The notes under the pieces were generated by a model, which worked only from the letters and a program-made list of their open reading frames with translations, was not told the origin of the DNA and searched no databases. DNA of 64,000 bases, taken from assembly GCF_026626705.1 (NCBI RefSeq), contig NZ_JAPNKC010000001.1, positions 12,835,001 through 12,899,000 on the forward strand. Direction: 5' to 3'. Origin of the DNA: Pyxidicoccus sp. MSG2. Lineage in GTDB: Bacteria > Myxococcota > Myxococcia > Myxococcales > Myxococcaceae. Below, in pieces: positions 9,701-17,594 of the stretch (the stretch's first letter is position 1; every line of letters starts with the position of its first letter). A program made the position numbers and the translations under genes.

Positions 9701-12254
9701 GCAACGCACGCAGCGCGTCCTGCTTCGCGGACTTGATGCGCGACTGGACCTCGTCCGCGCGCACGCTGTCCTGCAGGCCCATCAGCTGCTCGGCCAACTG
9801 CCGCAGCTTGAGGATCATCGCGTCGGACGCGAAGTACCCGTTGAGCTCGTCGTCCGTCTTGAACGACTTCGCACGGCGCTGCACGCCCTGGAGGATGCGC
9901 TCCGCGGCGCTGAAGAGGCCCTGCGCGCGGCGCTGGCGCTCGTCGACCAGCGACTGCTTCCGGGCGCCGAAGGCCTCCAGCAGCTCCTCGCGCTTCTGCG
10001 TGATCTGCCCGAGGAACTCGTCGAACTCGCCGAAGCGGCCCTCCAGCTCCTCCAGCAGCACCGTGAGTCGGGACAGCGCCTCGTCACAGCGCTCCGGCGA
10101 GTCCGCCTGCGTCAGCGCGCTCTCGATGCTCTGCCCCAGCAGTTTGAACTGGGCGCCGAACTCCGCGCGCTTCTCGCGGCCGGACAGCTCCTTGCGCTTC
10201 GCCCCCAGGCTGGCGCGCACCCGGTTGAGGCGGCTGAACAGCTCGGAGATGCCCTCGAGGATGCGCGCACGGGCCAGCGGGTCGCCCACCTGGAGCCCGC
10301 CCACCACCTCGCCCAGCACCTCCAGGCCGTGGGCCGTCTTGTCCACGTCCTCGCCCAGCGGCGCCAGCTCGGACGTCGTCTGGAGGGGCTCCAGCTTCGC
10401 CAGCAATTCGTCCAGGCGCGTGGCCAGCGGCTGGAGCGCCTCGCCCTTCTGGAGGAAGTCCACGCAGGCCGCGCTGGCCTTGTCGGACGCCTCCACCACC
10501 GCGGCCTCCAGGGCGTCCACCCGCCCCAGGTCCATGTAGCGGATGTCCTTGAGCGTAATCAGGTGGCCGCGCTGCTTGCGCAGGTCCGCCAGCGCCTGCA
10601 TGAAGGCCTCGGCGTGGGTGAGCTGCTCCGGCTGCACGCGCAGCAGCAGCTCGTCCTGGGCCGTCACCGCCGTGGCGAGCGACTCGGTGGCGCGCTTCTG
10701 CAGCGTGAGGACCTTCTCGAACTCGTCGATGATGAGCTCGGAGGTGCGCCGCAGCGCCTCCACCGGCTCCTGCAGCGCCGTCTCCGCGTGGCCCAGCCAG
10801 TAGTACGCGTCCATCGCGCGGGTGGACGCGGAGACGAGGTCCTCGTAGGTGCGCCGCGTGGGCTTGTCCGACTTCGCGATGCGCTGGAGCGTCAGCGCGT
10901 CGGAGATGCCGCGCACCAATTCCGCGTTGCCCACCTTGCCCAGGTAGCCGGGGGCCGGAGGCGTGGCCGCCGCGTGCTCCGCGGAGACGAAGGGCGTCTG
11001 CCACACCTGCATGGGGTGGACGCGCGTGGCCTCCGCCGACGTGGCGCGGAACACCACCAGTCGCCCGTCCGCGAAGAGGCTCATGCCGTGGGCGACAATC
11101 GGGTTCTGCACCTCCTTGCGCACCAGGTTGTACGGAAAGAGCACATAGGCGCCCTCGTCCCGGCGGTGGAAGACGTAGAGCACGTCCTCACCGTTCGGCG
11201 AGCGGATGGACCGGATGAACTCCATGCCTTCCGCGGCCGCGGCTCCGTCGAAGACCTTGAAGTCTCCCGTCTGGAGGTAATAGCCGCCGGGGAAGACGAT
11301 GCCCTGGTCCTCGGGCAGCCGCACGCAGGACTGGCCGATGGCGTCGATGCGCACCACGTGCTGCGTGCGCGAGTTGAAGACGAGGTAGCGGTACGCCTTC
11401 TCGCGGAACGGCAGCACCCGCAGGAGGATGAGCGTGCCCACCTGGGCCCAGGCGAACTCCGCGTCGTCCAGCGACTGGTCGGGGTCCTCCACGGGCTCGC
11501 TGTAGATGCCCATGCCGGTGGAGGTGTTGTCCTCCACCTTCACGGTGAGGTCGCCCTTCACCGTCTCCACGAACACCTGGTCCAGCACGTTGACGTGCGG
11601 GTGCTGACCGGTGACGTAGTTGTCGCGCGTGGCCACCGTCCACTCGAAGTCGTGTGACGGCGGGAAGACGTGGTCTCGCTCGCCCTGGTTGTCCAGGTAC
11701 GTGGCGCGGCCCTCCACGTCCACGCTGAAGCGGAAGACCTTCACGTCGCGCAGCGACTGGCCCGTCTGGAAGATGGCCAGCAGGCGCGAGTCGCGGTGGC
11801 GCAACTGCAGGAGCTTCGCGTCCTTGTAGTACTTGTACAACTCGCCGAAGTCCTTCACGAAGCGCGGGTCCGCGAGGAAGCCGCCGGCCTCGGTGTTCGG
11901 CACCGTGGACAGGTCGAAGCCCTCGGCCGTCTTCTCGAAGCGGTGCAGCGAGAAGACGTCCGACACGGACGTCTCCTTCTTCAGGCCGATGAAGACGTTG
12001 TAGCCGAAGAGGAGGTACTTCCCGACGCTGACGATGTCGCGCGGGACGCAGTTGTTCTCGGTGCGCACCCGCTCGTTGCCAATGACGGAGAGCTCCGTGC
12101 CGCCAAAGAGCGTCTTGCGACGCGCGTTGAGGTCGTTCGCCTTCGCGCCGAGCGCGTCCGCCTGCGCCAGCAGCCGCGTGCGGATGACCTCGTAGCTGCC
12201 GCCCTCCAGCGCCGCCTCGCCCGAGGGAGCCGCGCCCTTGCCGTCACTTGCCAT
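6738..12254 (-). CDS. giant AAA ATPase with DUF3686-type N-terminal region
   Basis: An 1838-residue protein. Residues about 1-480 resemble the region Pfam calls DUF3686, found in proteins named 'DNA repair ATPase' without strong proof. Residues about 480-900 are long helical coiled-coil segments. An AAA core follows: Walker A PPGYGKT near residue 1297, Walker B MLYLDDIQ near 1361, and a sensor-like VVMAGNPYTE near 1408. The C-terminal 250 residues are Ala/Pro-rich linkers between helices. It is the last gene of a set with a flotillin and a YqiJ/NfeD-like protein, which points to a membrane-linked remodelling role more than to DNA repair. A GGTGA element precedes ATG 12254. DNA binding and the substrate are unknown. 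Confidence 0.8.
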   Translation of the reverse strand: MASDGKGAAPSGEAALEGGSYEVIRTRLLAQADALGAKANDLNARRKTLFGGTELSVIGNERVRTENNCVPRDIVSVGKYLLFGYNVFIGLKKETSVSDVFSLHRFEKTAEGFDLSTVPNTEAGGFLADPRFVKDFGELYKYYKDAKLLQLRHRDSRLLAIFQTGQSLRDVKVFRFSVDVEGRATYLDNQGERDHVFPPSHDFEWTVATRDNYVTGQHPHVNVLDQVFVETVKGDLTVKVEDNTSTGMGIYSEPVEDPDQSLDDAEFAWAQVGTLILLRVLPFREKAYRYLVFNSRTQHVVRIDAIGQSCVRLPEDQGIVFPGGYYLQTGDFKVFDGAAAAEGMEFIRSIRSPNGEDVLYVFHRRDEGAYVLFPYNLVRKEVQNPIVAHGMSLFADGRLVVFRATSAEATRVHPMQVWQTPFVSAEHAAATPPAPGYLGKVGNAELVRGISDALTLQRIAKSDKPTRRTYEDLVSASTRAMDAYYWLGHAETALQEPVEALRRTSELIIDEFEKVLTLQKRATESLATAVTAQDELLLRVQPEQLTHAEAFMQALADLRKQRGHLITLKDIRYMDLGRVDALEAAVVEASDKASAACVDFLQKGEALQPLATRLDELLAKLEPLQTTSELAPLGEDVDKTAHGLEVLGEVVGGLQVGDPLARARILEGISELFSRLNRVRASLGAKRKELSGREKRAEFGAQFKLLGQSIESALTQADSPERCDEALSRLTVLLEELEGRFGEFDEFLGQITQKREELLEAFGARKQSLVDERQRRAQGLFSAAERILQGVQRRAKSFKTDDELNGYFASDAMILKLRQLAEQLMGLQDSVRADEVQSRIKSAKQDALRALRDRQDLFADGDSLIKLGAFRFNVNTQPLELTLVPREGALYLQLTGTDYSQKVEDPELLKYRELWEQHLVSESRDMYRAEYLAACVLADAEDGKGGLTLTALHEATVGGALLEKVRAYSADRFDEGYERGVHDADAAALLEKLLHLHQGAGLLRFAPVPRAWAALFWAFDTDEAGRALFHRRARSLSRLRTTFASTGGLADLGTELGERVAAFLTSHGLGHSPAEARQAGRYLVEELGVERPRFTTSGEALALKDLFLGQLDRQGSRSAFEDDLRGLEKDLGSRLEISRAWVDAYLTKREEGPGAWAHVALETAVLLLTERKLDREPAGALTATEVTALLGNHPRIQDRKLSVRLDEFLARTGEFRQVRVPQYQAYRAMLRDLLDRERRKLRLEELSPKVLSSFVRNRLIDEVYLPLIGANLAKQLGAAGEGKRTDRMGMLLLMSPPGYGKTTLMEYVASRLGLTFVKVNGPALGHAVKSLDPAEAPNATSRQEVERINLSFEMGNNVMLYLDDIQHTDPELLQKFISLCDGQRRIEGVWNGRTRTYDLRGKKFCVVMAGNPYTETGERFRIPDMLANRADTYNLGDILDGKEHLFALSYIENALTSNLATAPLATREPADTHRLIRMAQGEEVPAGELKHGYAAAELQEIVAVFQRMFTVQKVLLKVNMQYIASAAQDERFRSEPAFKLQGSYRNMNKLTEKVVAAMTDAELERLIDDHYQGESQTLTTAAEQNLLKLAEMRGRLTPEKAKRWEDIKQGFARVKRMGGKEDDPVARVTGQLSGIEEQLGAVRDAVVQAASQVARGGEQQTNPAEDVLPHLESLRDAVLEVAKVGREVKDTPPPAPAATPATDMAPYLKHLAQLLKALTERVAVQAQQPAAPAVVAAQSPAPDFGPYMEQLSRAIAALAERPVNVSASVPAEALQRTAIAGPSPAELSRQIELVEGVLLPLERASRRAIQGEGEGVKSLQVWQNVTEALELLRSMLRR

Positions 12255-12334
12255 GGATGTTCACCGGAAGAAGCGTAGACCCCCGCCAGAGCCCCCTCAT
12301 GGGGAAGCCAGGGCGAGGGTCGTCGTACCAACCC

Positions 12335-12364
12335 GCCGCCACCGCGAAGGAGCGCGGTGGCGGC
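12335..12364 (-). promoter_or_regulatory. perfect hairpin between flotillin and ATPase genes
   Basis: GCCGCCACCGCG (12335-12346) is perfectly complementary to CGCGGTGGCGGC (12353-12364) around a 6-base loop. It begins 13 bases after the flotillin stop codon. No T tract follows on the minus strand, so it may be a partial terminator or an mRNA-stabilising 3' structure that sets different levels for flotillin and ATPase. Confidence 0.5.
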
Positions 12365-12376
12365 CCCATCAGCCTC

Positions 12377-14536
12377 TCAGCCCTGCTTGTCGGCGGAGGG
12401 CCGGCTGTCGTCGGCCACCAGCGCCTTCAGGCCCGCGCCCGCCGAAGCCACCGGGCTGGACGCCATCTTGTGCAGCAGGGCGGCCACGGCCAGGTTCTGC
12501 GCGTCGCCGCTCAGGCCCGGCTTGGAGAGGATCTCCTTCAGGTCCGCCGGCAGGTCCTTCTCGCCGTTGAGGTAACCACCGAGCGCCTTCTTCAGGGCCT
12601 CGCCGTGGTCCAGCGCGCCGTCCACCGCGGTGCCGAACGACACCGCCTTGACGAAGCGCTCGAAGAACTGGCCGTCGCCGCCGACGATGTTGAACTTCGC
12701 GTTGGCGAACGCCTTGGCCAGGACTTCGGCCTGGGCGTGGGCGATGTCCTTGCGCACGCGGATGGTCTCCAGCTCCACGTCGCGCTCCTTGTTGAGCTTG
12801 AGGCGGAACTCCTCGTGCTCGCGGCCGACGCCGTCCATCAGCTTCATGGACGCGGCCTTCTCGGCGAGGCCCCGGGCCTCGGCGAGCAGCTTCTCCTGGA
12901 TGGCCGCGGCCTCCGCCAGCTGCTTCTCGCGGATGGCAATGGCCTCAGCCTCGCCGCGCTTCTGGATGGCGCCAGCCTCGGCCTCCTGGATGCGGGCGCG
13001 GGCCAGGCCCTTCTCCTGCTCACCCGCGGCCTCCGCCAGCAGGCGCTCGCGGACGATGTTCGCCTGGGCGTGGCCCTGCTTCTCGATGGCGCCGGCCTCG
13101 GCCTCCTTCACGCGCACCTGCGCCATGCCGAGCTTCTCGGTGGCCTGCGCGTCCGCTTCCTTCACCCGCACCTCGGCGAGGCCGTGCGCGGCGGACTCGG
13201 CCTGGATGCCCTCGGCCAGACGCATCTTCGCCTTGGCCGACTTGTCGGCGGCCTCGAGGTCCGCCTCGGCCAGGGTGAGCTTCTCCTTCGCCATGAACAC
13301 GGCCATTTCGCTGTTGGCCTTGGCGGCGTTGACGTCCTTGACGGTCTTCTCCTGGGCCGCGCCCTCGGCGGTGATGATGAGCGCGTCCTTCTTGCGGGTG
13401 GCATCGGCCTTCACGCGCAGGTCCTTGATGCGCTCCTCCTCCTCCGCCACCGTCTTCTCCACGGCGATGCGGGCGCGCACCACGTCGGCGATGAGCTTCT
13501 TCTCGCCCTCCAGCGCCTTCTCCTTGGCGATGCGCTGCAGCTCCGTCTCGCGCTCGCGGTTGATGGCCTCCAGGGCGCGGTCCTTCTCCACGCGCTCGGT
13601 CTCCACGCCGACCACGCGCTCGCGGTTCTTCTGGGCCACCTCGACCTGGCGCTGCTTGTTCTGCTCGTTGATGAGGATTTCCTCCTCGGCCTTGATGCGG
13701 GCGAGCTCGGACTTGGCGTGCTCCTCCTGCTTCACGCGCTCGGCCTCGGAGGACTCACGCGCGTGGATGCTGTCGATTTCCCGCTTCTGCTTCGCGGAGG
13801 CCTCCTCGCGCTGGCGCTCGAGGGCGAAGATGGCCTCATCCGCCTCGACGTTGCGCTTGGTGACGGCCATGCGCTCGTCCTGGCGCAGCTCGTTGGTGAA
13901 GACGTTCTGCTTCGTCGTCAGCTCGGTGATCTTCCGGATGCCCTCGGCGTCGAGGATGTTGTCCTTGTCGAGCATCTCGACGGGGGTCTGCTCCAGGAAG
14001 TCGATGGCGCAGTCCTCCAGCATGTAGCCGTTGAGGTCGCGGCCGATGACGCGGACCACCTGGTCCTTGATTTCATCACGCTTGGTGTAGAGCTCGACGA
14101 ACTCGAAGCTCTTGCCCACCGTCTTGAGGGCCTCGGAGAACTTGGCCTCGAAGAGGTTCTCCAGCGTCTCCTGGTCGGAGGCGCGCGCGCAGCCGATGGA
14201 CTGGGCCACCTTGAGCACGTCCTCGCGCGTCTTGTTCACGCGCACGAAGAAGGTGACCTTGATGTCCGCGCGGATGTTGTCCTTGCAGATGAGGCCTTCC
14301 TTCCCGCGACGGTCGATTTCGACCGTCTTCAGGGAGATGTCCATCACCTCGGCGCGGTTGATGATGGGGTACACCACCGTGCCGGTGAAGGTGACGTGCG
14401 GCTCGCTCTTCAGCGTGTTGACGATGAGGACCTTGCCCTGGTCCACCTGGCGATAGAGCCGGACGATGGTGAGGGCGATACCACCGAGGACGATGACACC
14501 CACCAAGATGATGGGGAGGAGCTGGTAGAGTTCCAT
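12377..14536 (-). CDS. flotillin (YqiK-like band-7 protein)
   Basis: A 719-residue protein with one N-terminal membrane segment (LLPIILVGVIVLGGIALTIV), a band-7/SPFH domain (about residues 30-220, with VVYPIINRAEVMDISLKTVE) and a very long Ala/Glu-rich coiled coil to about residue 600, typical of flotillins. ATG 14536 is the start because the signal-anchor follows directly; the frame upstream is non-coding. Flotillins oligomerise and organise membrane microdomains. In E. coli the yqiJ-yqiK pair shows the same partnership seen here with the upstream NfeD-like gene. Spacing to both neighbours is about 120 bp, so the three genes may be transcribed together with internal control. Confidence 0.92.
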   Translation of the reverse strand: MELYQLLPIILVGVIVLGGIALTIVRLYRQVDQGKVLIVNTLKSEPHVTFTGTVVYPIINRAEVMDISLKTVEIDRRGKEGLICKDNIRADIKVTFFVRVNKTREDVLKVAQSIGCARASDQETLENLFEAKFSEALKTVGKSFEFVELYTKRDEIKDQVVRVIGRDLNGYMLEDCAIDFLEQTPVEMLDKDNILDAEGIRKITELTTKQNVFTNELRQDERMAVTKRNVEADEAIFALERQREEASAKQKREIDSIHARESSEAERVKQEEHAKSELARIKAEEEILINEQNKQRQVEVAQKNRERVVGVETERVEKDRALEAINRERETELQRIAKEKALEGEKKLIADVVRARIAVEKTVAEEEERIKDLRVKADATRKKDALIITAEGAAQEKTVKDVNAAKANSEMAVFMAKEKLTLAEADLEAADKSAKAKMRLAEGIQAESAAHGLAEVRVKEADAQATEKLGMAQVRVKEAEAGAIEKQGHAQANIVRERLLAEAAGEQEKGLARARIQEAEAGAIQKRGEAEAIAIREKQLAEAAAIQEKLLAEARGLAEKAASMKLMDGVGREHEEFRLKLNKERDVELETIRVRKDIAHAQAEVLAKAFANAKFNIVGGDGQFFERFVKAVSFGTAVDGALDHGEALKKALGGYLNGEKDLPADLKEILSKPGLSGDAQNLAVAALLHKMASSPVASAGAGLKALVADDSRPSADKQG

Positions 14537-14657
14537 GGCCTTTCCTGTACGTGATGACCGCGGGCCTTGTACCAAGCTCCGGAAGCCCCCCGCAAAAGCC
14601 TCCCGGATGGTGATGTGCCGACGACCGCCCTCCCAAAGGGCCGCCGCCGGAAGTCTC

Positions 14658-15479
14658 TCAGTGACGAGCCCTGGCGCGAGCGATGCTGGCGGCCTTGTCC
14701 GGGTCATCGAGCTGCTTCGCTTCTTCCGGGAGGAGCCAGTCCACCGGCTCCACCTCGTAGACGTGCCGCTCGGTGTCGTAGCCGAGGATCAGCGCCGGGT
14801 CTCCGCGCTTGAGGACATTGGCCTTGGCGCAGACGACGTTGAGGATGAGGCCCGCGCCCCCGTCCTCGAAGGTGGCGTGACCGAAGCGCTCCGTCACGCT
14901 GCCGCTGGAGATGTTGCACACGCGGCCCATCAATTCCTGACGGCCGGGGGCGCGCTTCGCCACGAAGACGGGGCGCAGCGGCCGCACGGCGAGGCCGGAG
15001 AGGACCAGGGCCGCGACGAAGCACGCGAGGCCCAGGGCTCCGCTGATGAGCCACGAGGGAAGCGCCGGCCCCAGCGCCGCGTGCACGGGGCCCGCGCTCA
15101 GCAGCGACAGCGTCCAGGAGATGAAGCCCACGAGGCTGACGGACACGGTGAGGGGGATGCCCGCGAAGCCCAGCGCGGCGAGGATGCCGCCGTCCACGTC
15201 CGCGGAGTGGTCATGCGCCGCCGCGGCCTTGACGCCGCCTTCCAGCGCACCACCCGCCGCCTTCGCGCCGCCCTCCAGCGCACTGCCCGCCGCCTTGAGG
15301 CCCCCCTGGAGCGCGCCACTGGCGGCCTTGGCGCCACTCTCGAAGTCCAGGTGGCCGTCGAGCATGTCGATGCCCACCGCGCCGATGATGACGAAGAGCC
15401 AGTACGTCAGCACCACGCCCATGACGATGGTGAAGACGGCGGTCGGAAAGGCGAGGATGGCGCTGAGGAACTCGGTCAT
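14658..15479 (-). CDS. YqiJ/NfeD-like membrane protein with OB-fold tail
   Basis: A 273-residue inner-membrane protein. A first membrane helix spans residues about 9-33 (VFTIVMGVVLTYWLFVIIGAV), then a 33-residue insert made of three 11-residue repeats (residues 54-86), then two or three membrane helices between 98 and 160, and a C-terminal beta-barrel (about 170-250, GRVCNISSGSVTERFGHATF) like the OB domain of NfeD and YqiJ. Such proteins partner flotillins, and a flotillin gene follows. ATG 15479 is supported by the helix that follows directly. The repeated insert is not a feature I know in the family. Confidence 0.82.
   Translation of the reverse strand: MTEFLSAILAFPTAVFTIVMGVVLTYWLFVIIGAVGIDMLDGHLDFESGAKAASGALQGGLKAAGSALEGGAKAAGGALEGGVKAAAAHDHSADVDGGILAALGFAGIPLTVSVSLVGFISWTLSLLSAGPVHAALGPALPSWLISGALGLACFVAALVLSGLAVRPLRPVFVAKRAPGRQELMGRVCNISSGSVTERFGHATFEDGGAGLILNVVCAKANVLKRGDPALILGYDTERHVYEVEPVDWLLPEEAKQLDDPDKAASIARARARH
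15222..15320 (-). repeat. three tandem 33-bp units encoding 11-residue amphipathic repeats
   Basis: Inside the YqiJ/NfeD-like gene, three consecutive units encode SGALQGGLKAA, GSALEGGAKAA and GGALEGGVKAA. The 11-residue period is that of amphipathic helices lying on membranes (synuclein and perilipin use the same period). Confidence 0.75.
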
Positions 15480-15522
15480 GGGGCTCGGCAGGCACTCTAA
15501 TCGAGCTGTATTCCCATCGAAA

Positions 15523-15716
15523 ATGCGGCCAGGCGCTTTTCTGGTGGGCCCATGGGCGGGCATCCAGGCGACGCCTGGGGTGCCGTGCGGCATCGAGCCG
15601 CGCATCGACCTGCTCGTGTTGGTCGCCACGACGAGCGAGGGCCTCCACTCCGCGGAGAAGGCCCTGCTCGACATGCTCGGCGAGGCGAAGCACCGGGGCT
15701 CCGCCCGCCAGGAGCG
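15523..15716 (+). pseudogene. possible 3'-truncated gene remnant
   Basis: From ATG 15523 a frame reads through GIEPRIDLLVLVATTSEGL and HSAEKALLDMLGEAKH with nearly all third positions G or C, the bias of real genes here. It has no stop of its own before it enters the 3' end of the convergent methyltransferase gene, where the bias disappears (frame closes at 15864). I read this as a gene whose 3' part was lost when the methyltransferase segment came to lie next to it. Chance cannot be excluded for some 60 codons, and no family is recognised. Confidence 0.3.
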
Positions 15717-16754
15717 TCAGGCCGGGACGAGTTCGACGACGCTCGGGGGCATGGTGGTGGGCAGGATGTTGGCAACCTTCATCCCGGCCTTCTGCGCCAG
15801 CGCGATGTACTCCGCCTCGGTGCGCTCCTGGCCACCCACGAGCACGAGCATCGCCATGTCGTAGAGGTTGCCGAAGTGCATCGCGTTGTCGCCCGGCAGC
15901 ACCGTCTCCACGATGAGCAGCTTCGAGTCGGGGCGCATCGCCTGGCGGATGTTGGAGAGGATGCGCAGGCTCTTCTCGTCGTCCCAGTCGTGGAGGATCT
16001 GCGACAGGATGTAGACGTCCTGTCCCTGGGGAATCGTGGCGAAGAAGTCGCCGTCGACGACGTCACAGCGCTCCTTCAGCCCCATCGACGCGAGCCGCTC
16101 TCGCGCCTCCACCGCCACGTGGGCCATCTCGAAGATGGAGCCCCGGATGGCCGGGTGCGCCTGGAGGATGTGCGAGATGAGCGTGCCGGTGCCGCCGCCC
16201 ACGTCCATGACGGTGCGGGCCGCGCTGAAGTCATACGCGTTCACCACCGCCGGGGCGTTGAGCGTCTGGTACGCGGCCATGCTCCCGTTGAAGATGGCGG
16301 CGTCCTCGGGGTGCGCGGCCAGGTAGTTGAAGAACGAGTCGCCCATGAACTTCTCGACGGACGGCTGGCCCGTGGTGAGCGAGCCCTTCAAGTCCCCCCA
16401 CGCCTGCCAGGACAGGATGTGGCCGTGCGCGCGCAGCGAGCCATAGACGGAGCCGGGGTTGTCCTTGCGGAGCATGCTGCCCAGCTCGGTGAGCCCCCAA
16501 CAGTCGGACTGCTCGTCCTTGCGCAGCACCCCCAGGCCGCTGAGCAGGCGAAGCATCCGGCGCAGCGCGGGCGCGTGGGTGCCGCTCGCCTTCGCGAGGT
16601 CCTCCACGCTCTTGGGCACGTCACCGATGGTGTCGGCGAGGCCGAGCTCGGCCATGATTTGTAGACATCGAGAAACCCAGAAGCCGTACACCATCTGGGT
16701 CATGATGAGGGCCGCGGGAGGAGGAGTGCTGGACGGTCGAGGGTGCTGGCTCAT
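15717..16754 (-). CDS. SAM-dependent O-methyltransferase (class of plant-type and polyketide OMTs)
   Basis: A 345-residue protein. Residues about 15-110 are the winged-helix dimerisation domain (MVYGFWVSRCLQIMAELGLAD, the first part of which contacts the substrate). The Rossmann domain has motif I DVGGGTG (residues 184-190), VDGDFF, and the catalytic base His255 in ILHDWDDE. The family methylates phenolic hydroxyls of small secondary metabolites such as aromatic polyketides. There is no biosynthetic cluster next to it. It is divergent from the 2OG oxygenase gene, separated by 103 bp, and its 3' end abuts a possible gene remnant, hinting at local rearrangement. Confidence 0.9.
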   Translation of the reverse strand: MSQHPRPSSTPPPAALIMTQMVYGFWVSRCLQIMAELGLADTIGDVPKSVEDLAKASGTHAPALRRMLRLLSGLGVLRKDEQSDCWGLTELGSMLRKDNPGSVYGSLRAHGHILSWQAWGDLKGSLTTGQPSVEKFMGDSFFNYLAAHPEDAAIFNGSMAAYQTLNAPAVVNAYDFSAARTVMDVGGGTGTLISHILQAHPAIRGSIFEMAHVAVEARERLASMGLKERCDVVDGDFFATIPQGQDVYILSQILHDWDDEKSLRILSNIRQAMRPDSKLLIVETVLPGDNAMHFGNLYDMAMLVLVGGQERTEAEYIALAQKAGMKVANILPTTMPPSVVELVPA

Positions 16755-16857
16755 GAATCCTTCTCGGGGGATGGAAGGAACGACAAGGCTGGAACCTAGA
16801 AGGTAGGCTGTAAAATCGCTATTGGTCTGTTGTGCATGTCTTGCTGTTTTCTCAACA

Positions 16858-17583
16858 GTGCGAACTTACACCACCCAGCGTGAAGCCCTACCTACACCGG
16901 CGCTGGAGGCGCTCCGAGAGGCCCTGCTCGGCTCTCGATTCGTCGCGCGCAGCCCGCTGATGGGGACGTTCCGCGCCAGCCGCGGCTTCGCCTTCATCTT
17001 CACGCACGAGGGCCGCGCCACCCTGGAGGCCCGCTTCCCGTTCCTGTCTTGCTACCTGGCGAGGGTGTTGGATCCAACCAGTGCTCGCGGGTTGCTCCCG
17101 TGGCGCGAGCGGCTGCTGGGGGCCCGGAAGGAACGTGTCCTACCCAACGCTTTCTACCTGAACCTGCTCCTGCTGGACGCGGGCACGGCCGTGGGCCGGC
17201 ACATCGACGCGACGCTCCAGGACCCCAGCGGCGTGCCGGACGCCACGCCGCGACACGTGAGCGTGCTGTACCTCCAGGTCCCCGAGCGCGCGAAGGGCGG
17301 CGAGTTGTGCCTCCTGCGCGACAACGTGCCGGTGGGCGAGGTGCGCCCGCGCGAGGGGATGCTGGTGCACTTCCGCGGGGACCTCCAGCACGAGGTGCGG
17401 CCCTTCACCGGAGGCCCGGAGGGCGCGCGGCGGGCGAGCCTCGTGTGCGAGCAGTACGTCTTCCCGCCCGAGGCGCTCGCGCGCATCCCCTCCTTCCGCA
17501 TCCAGTCCAAGGCCGGCTTCGCCGCGTACCTCGACGACTGGCGGGGACGGCCGGACGCCGGCCCCGCGGGCGAATTGGAGTAA
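16858..17583 (+). CDS. 2-oxoglutarate/Fe(II)-dependent oxygenase
   Basis: A 241-residue protein. The double-stranded beta-helix core carries HID (near residue 118), a distal His in FRGDLQHEV and a downstream Arg in RRASLVCEQY that would bind 2-oxoglutarate, as in prolyl-4-hydroxylase-like enzymes. I start at GTG 16858: the longer frame from TTG 16822 begins with Cys-rich codons that have A/T third positions and is not coding-like. No ribosome-binding site is visible before GTG 16858. The substrate may be a protein side chain or a small molecule. The divergent O-methyltransferase suggests joint tailoring, but this is only an inference. Confidence 0.8.
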   Translation: MRTYTTQREALPTPALEALREALLGSRFVARSPLMGTFRASRGFAFIFTHEGRATLEARFPFLSCYLARVLDPTSARGLLPWRERLLGARKERVLPNAFYLNLLLLDAGTAVGRHIDATLQDPSGVPDATPRHVSVLYLQVPERAKGGELCLLRDNVPVGEVRPREGMLVHFRGDLQHEVRPFTGGPEGARRASLVCEQYVFPPEALARIPSFRIQSKAGFAAYLDDWRGRPDAGPAGELE

Positions 17584-17594
17584 CCCGGCGAGAC

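Noticed and set aside
7125..11657. A 1510-codon open frame on the plus strand
   Set aside because: It is antisense to the AAA ATPase gene in high-GC DNA. The product is low-complexity Arg/Leu/Gln/His-rich, and the third-position bias fits the minus-strand gene.
15211..15693. Minus-strand open frame upstream of the YqiJ-like gene
   Set aside because: Out of frame with the recognised membrane protein and antisense to the coding-like remnant; no ribosome-binding site or domain.
16822..16857. Upstream TTG start for the 2OG oxygenase
   Set aside because: The added codons have A/T third positions and give a Cys-rich N-terminus unlike the rest of the protein; GTG 16858 fits better.
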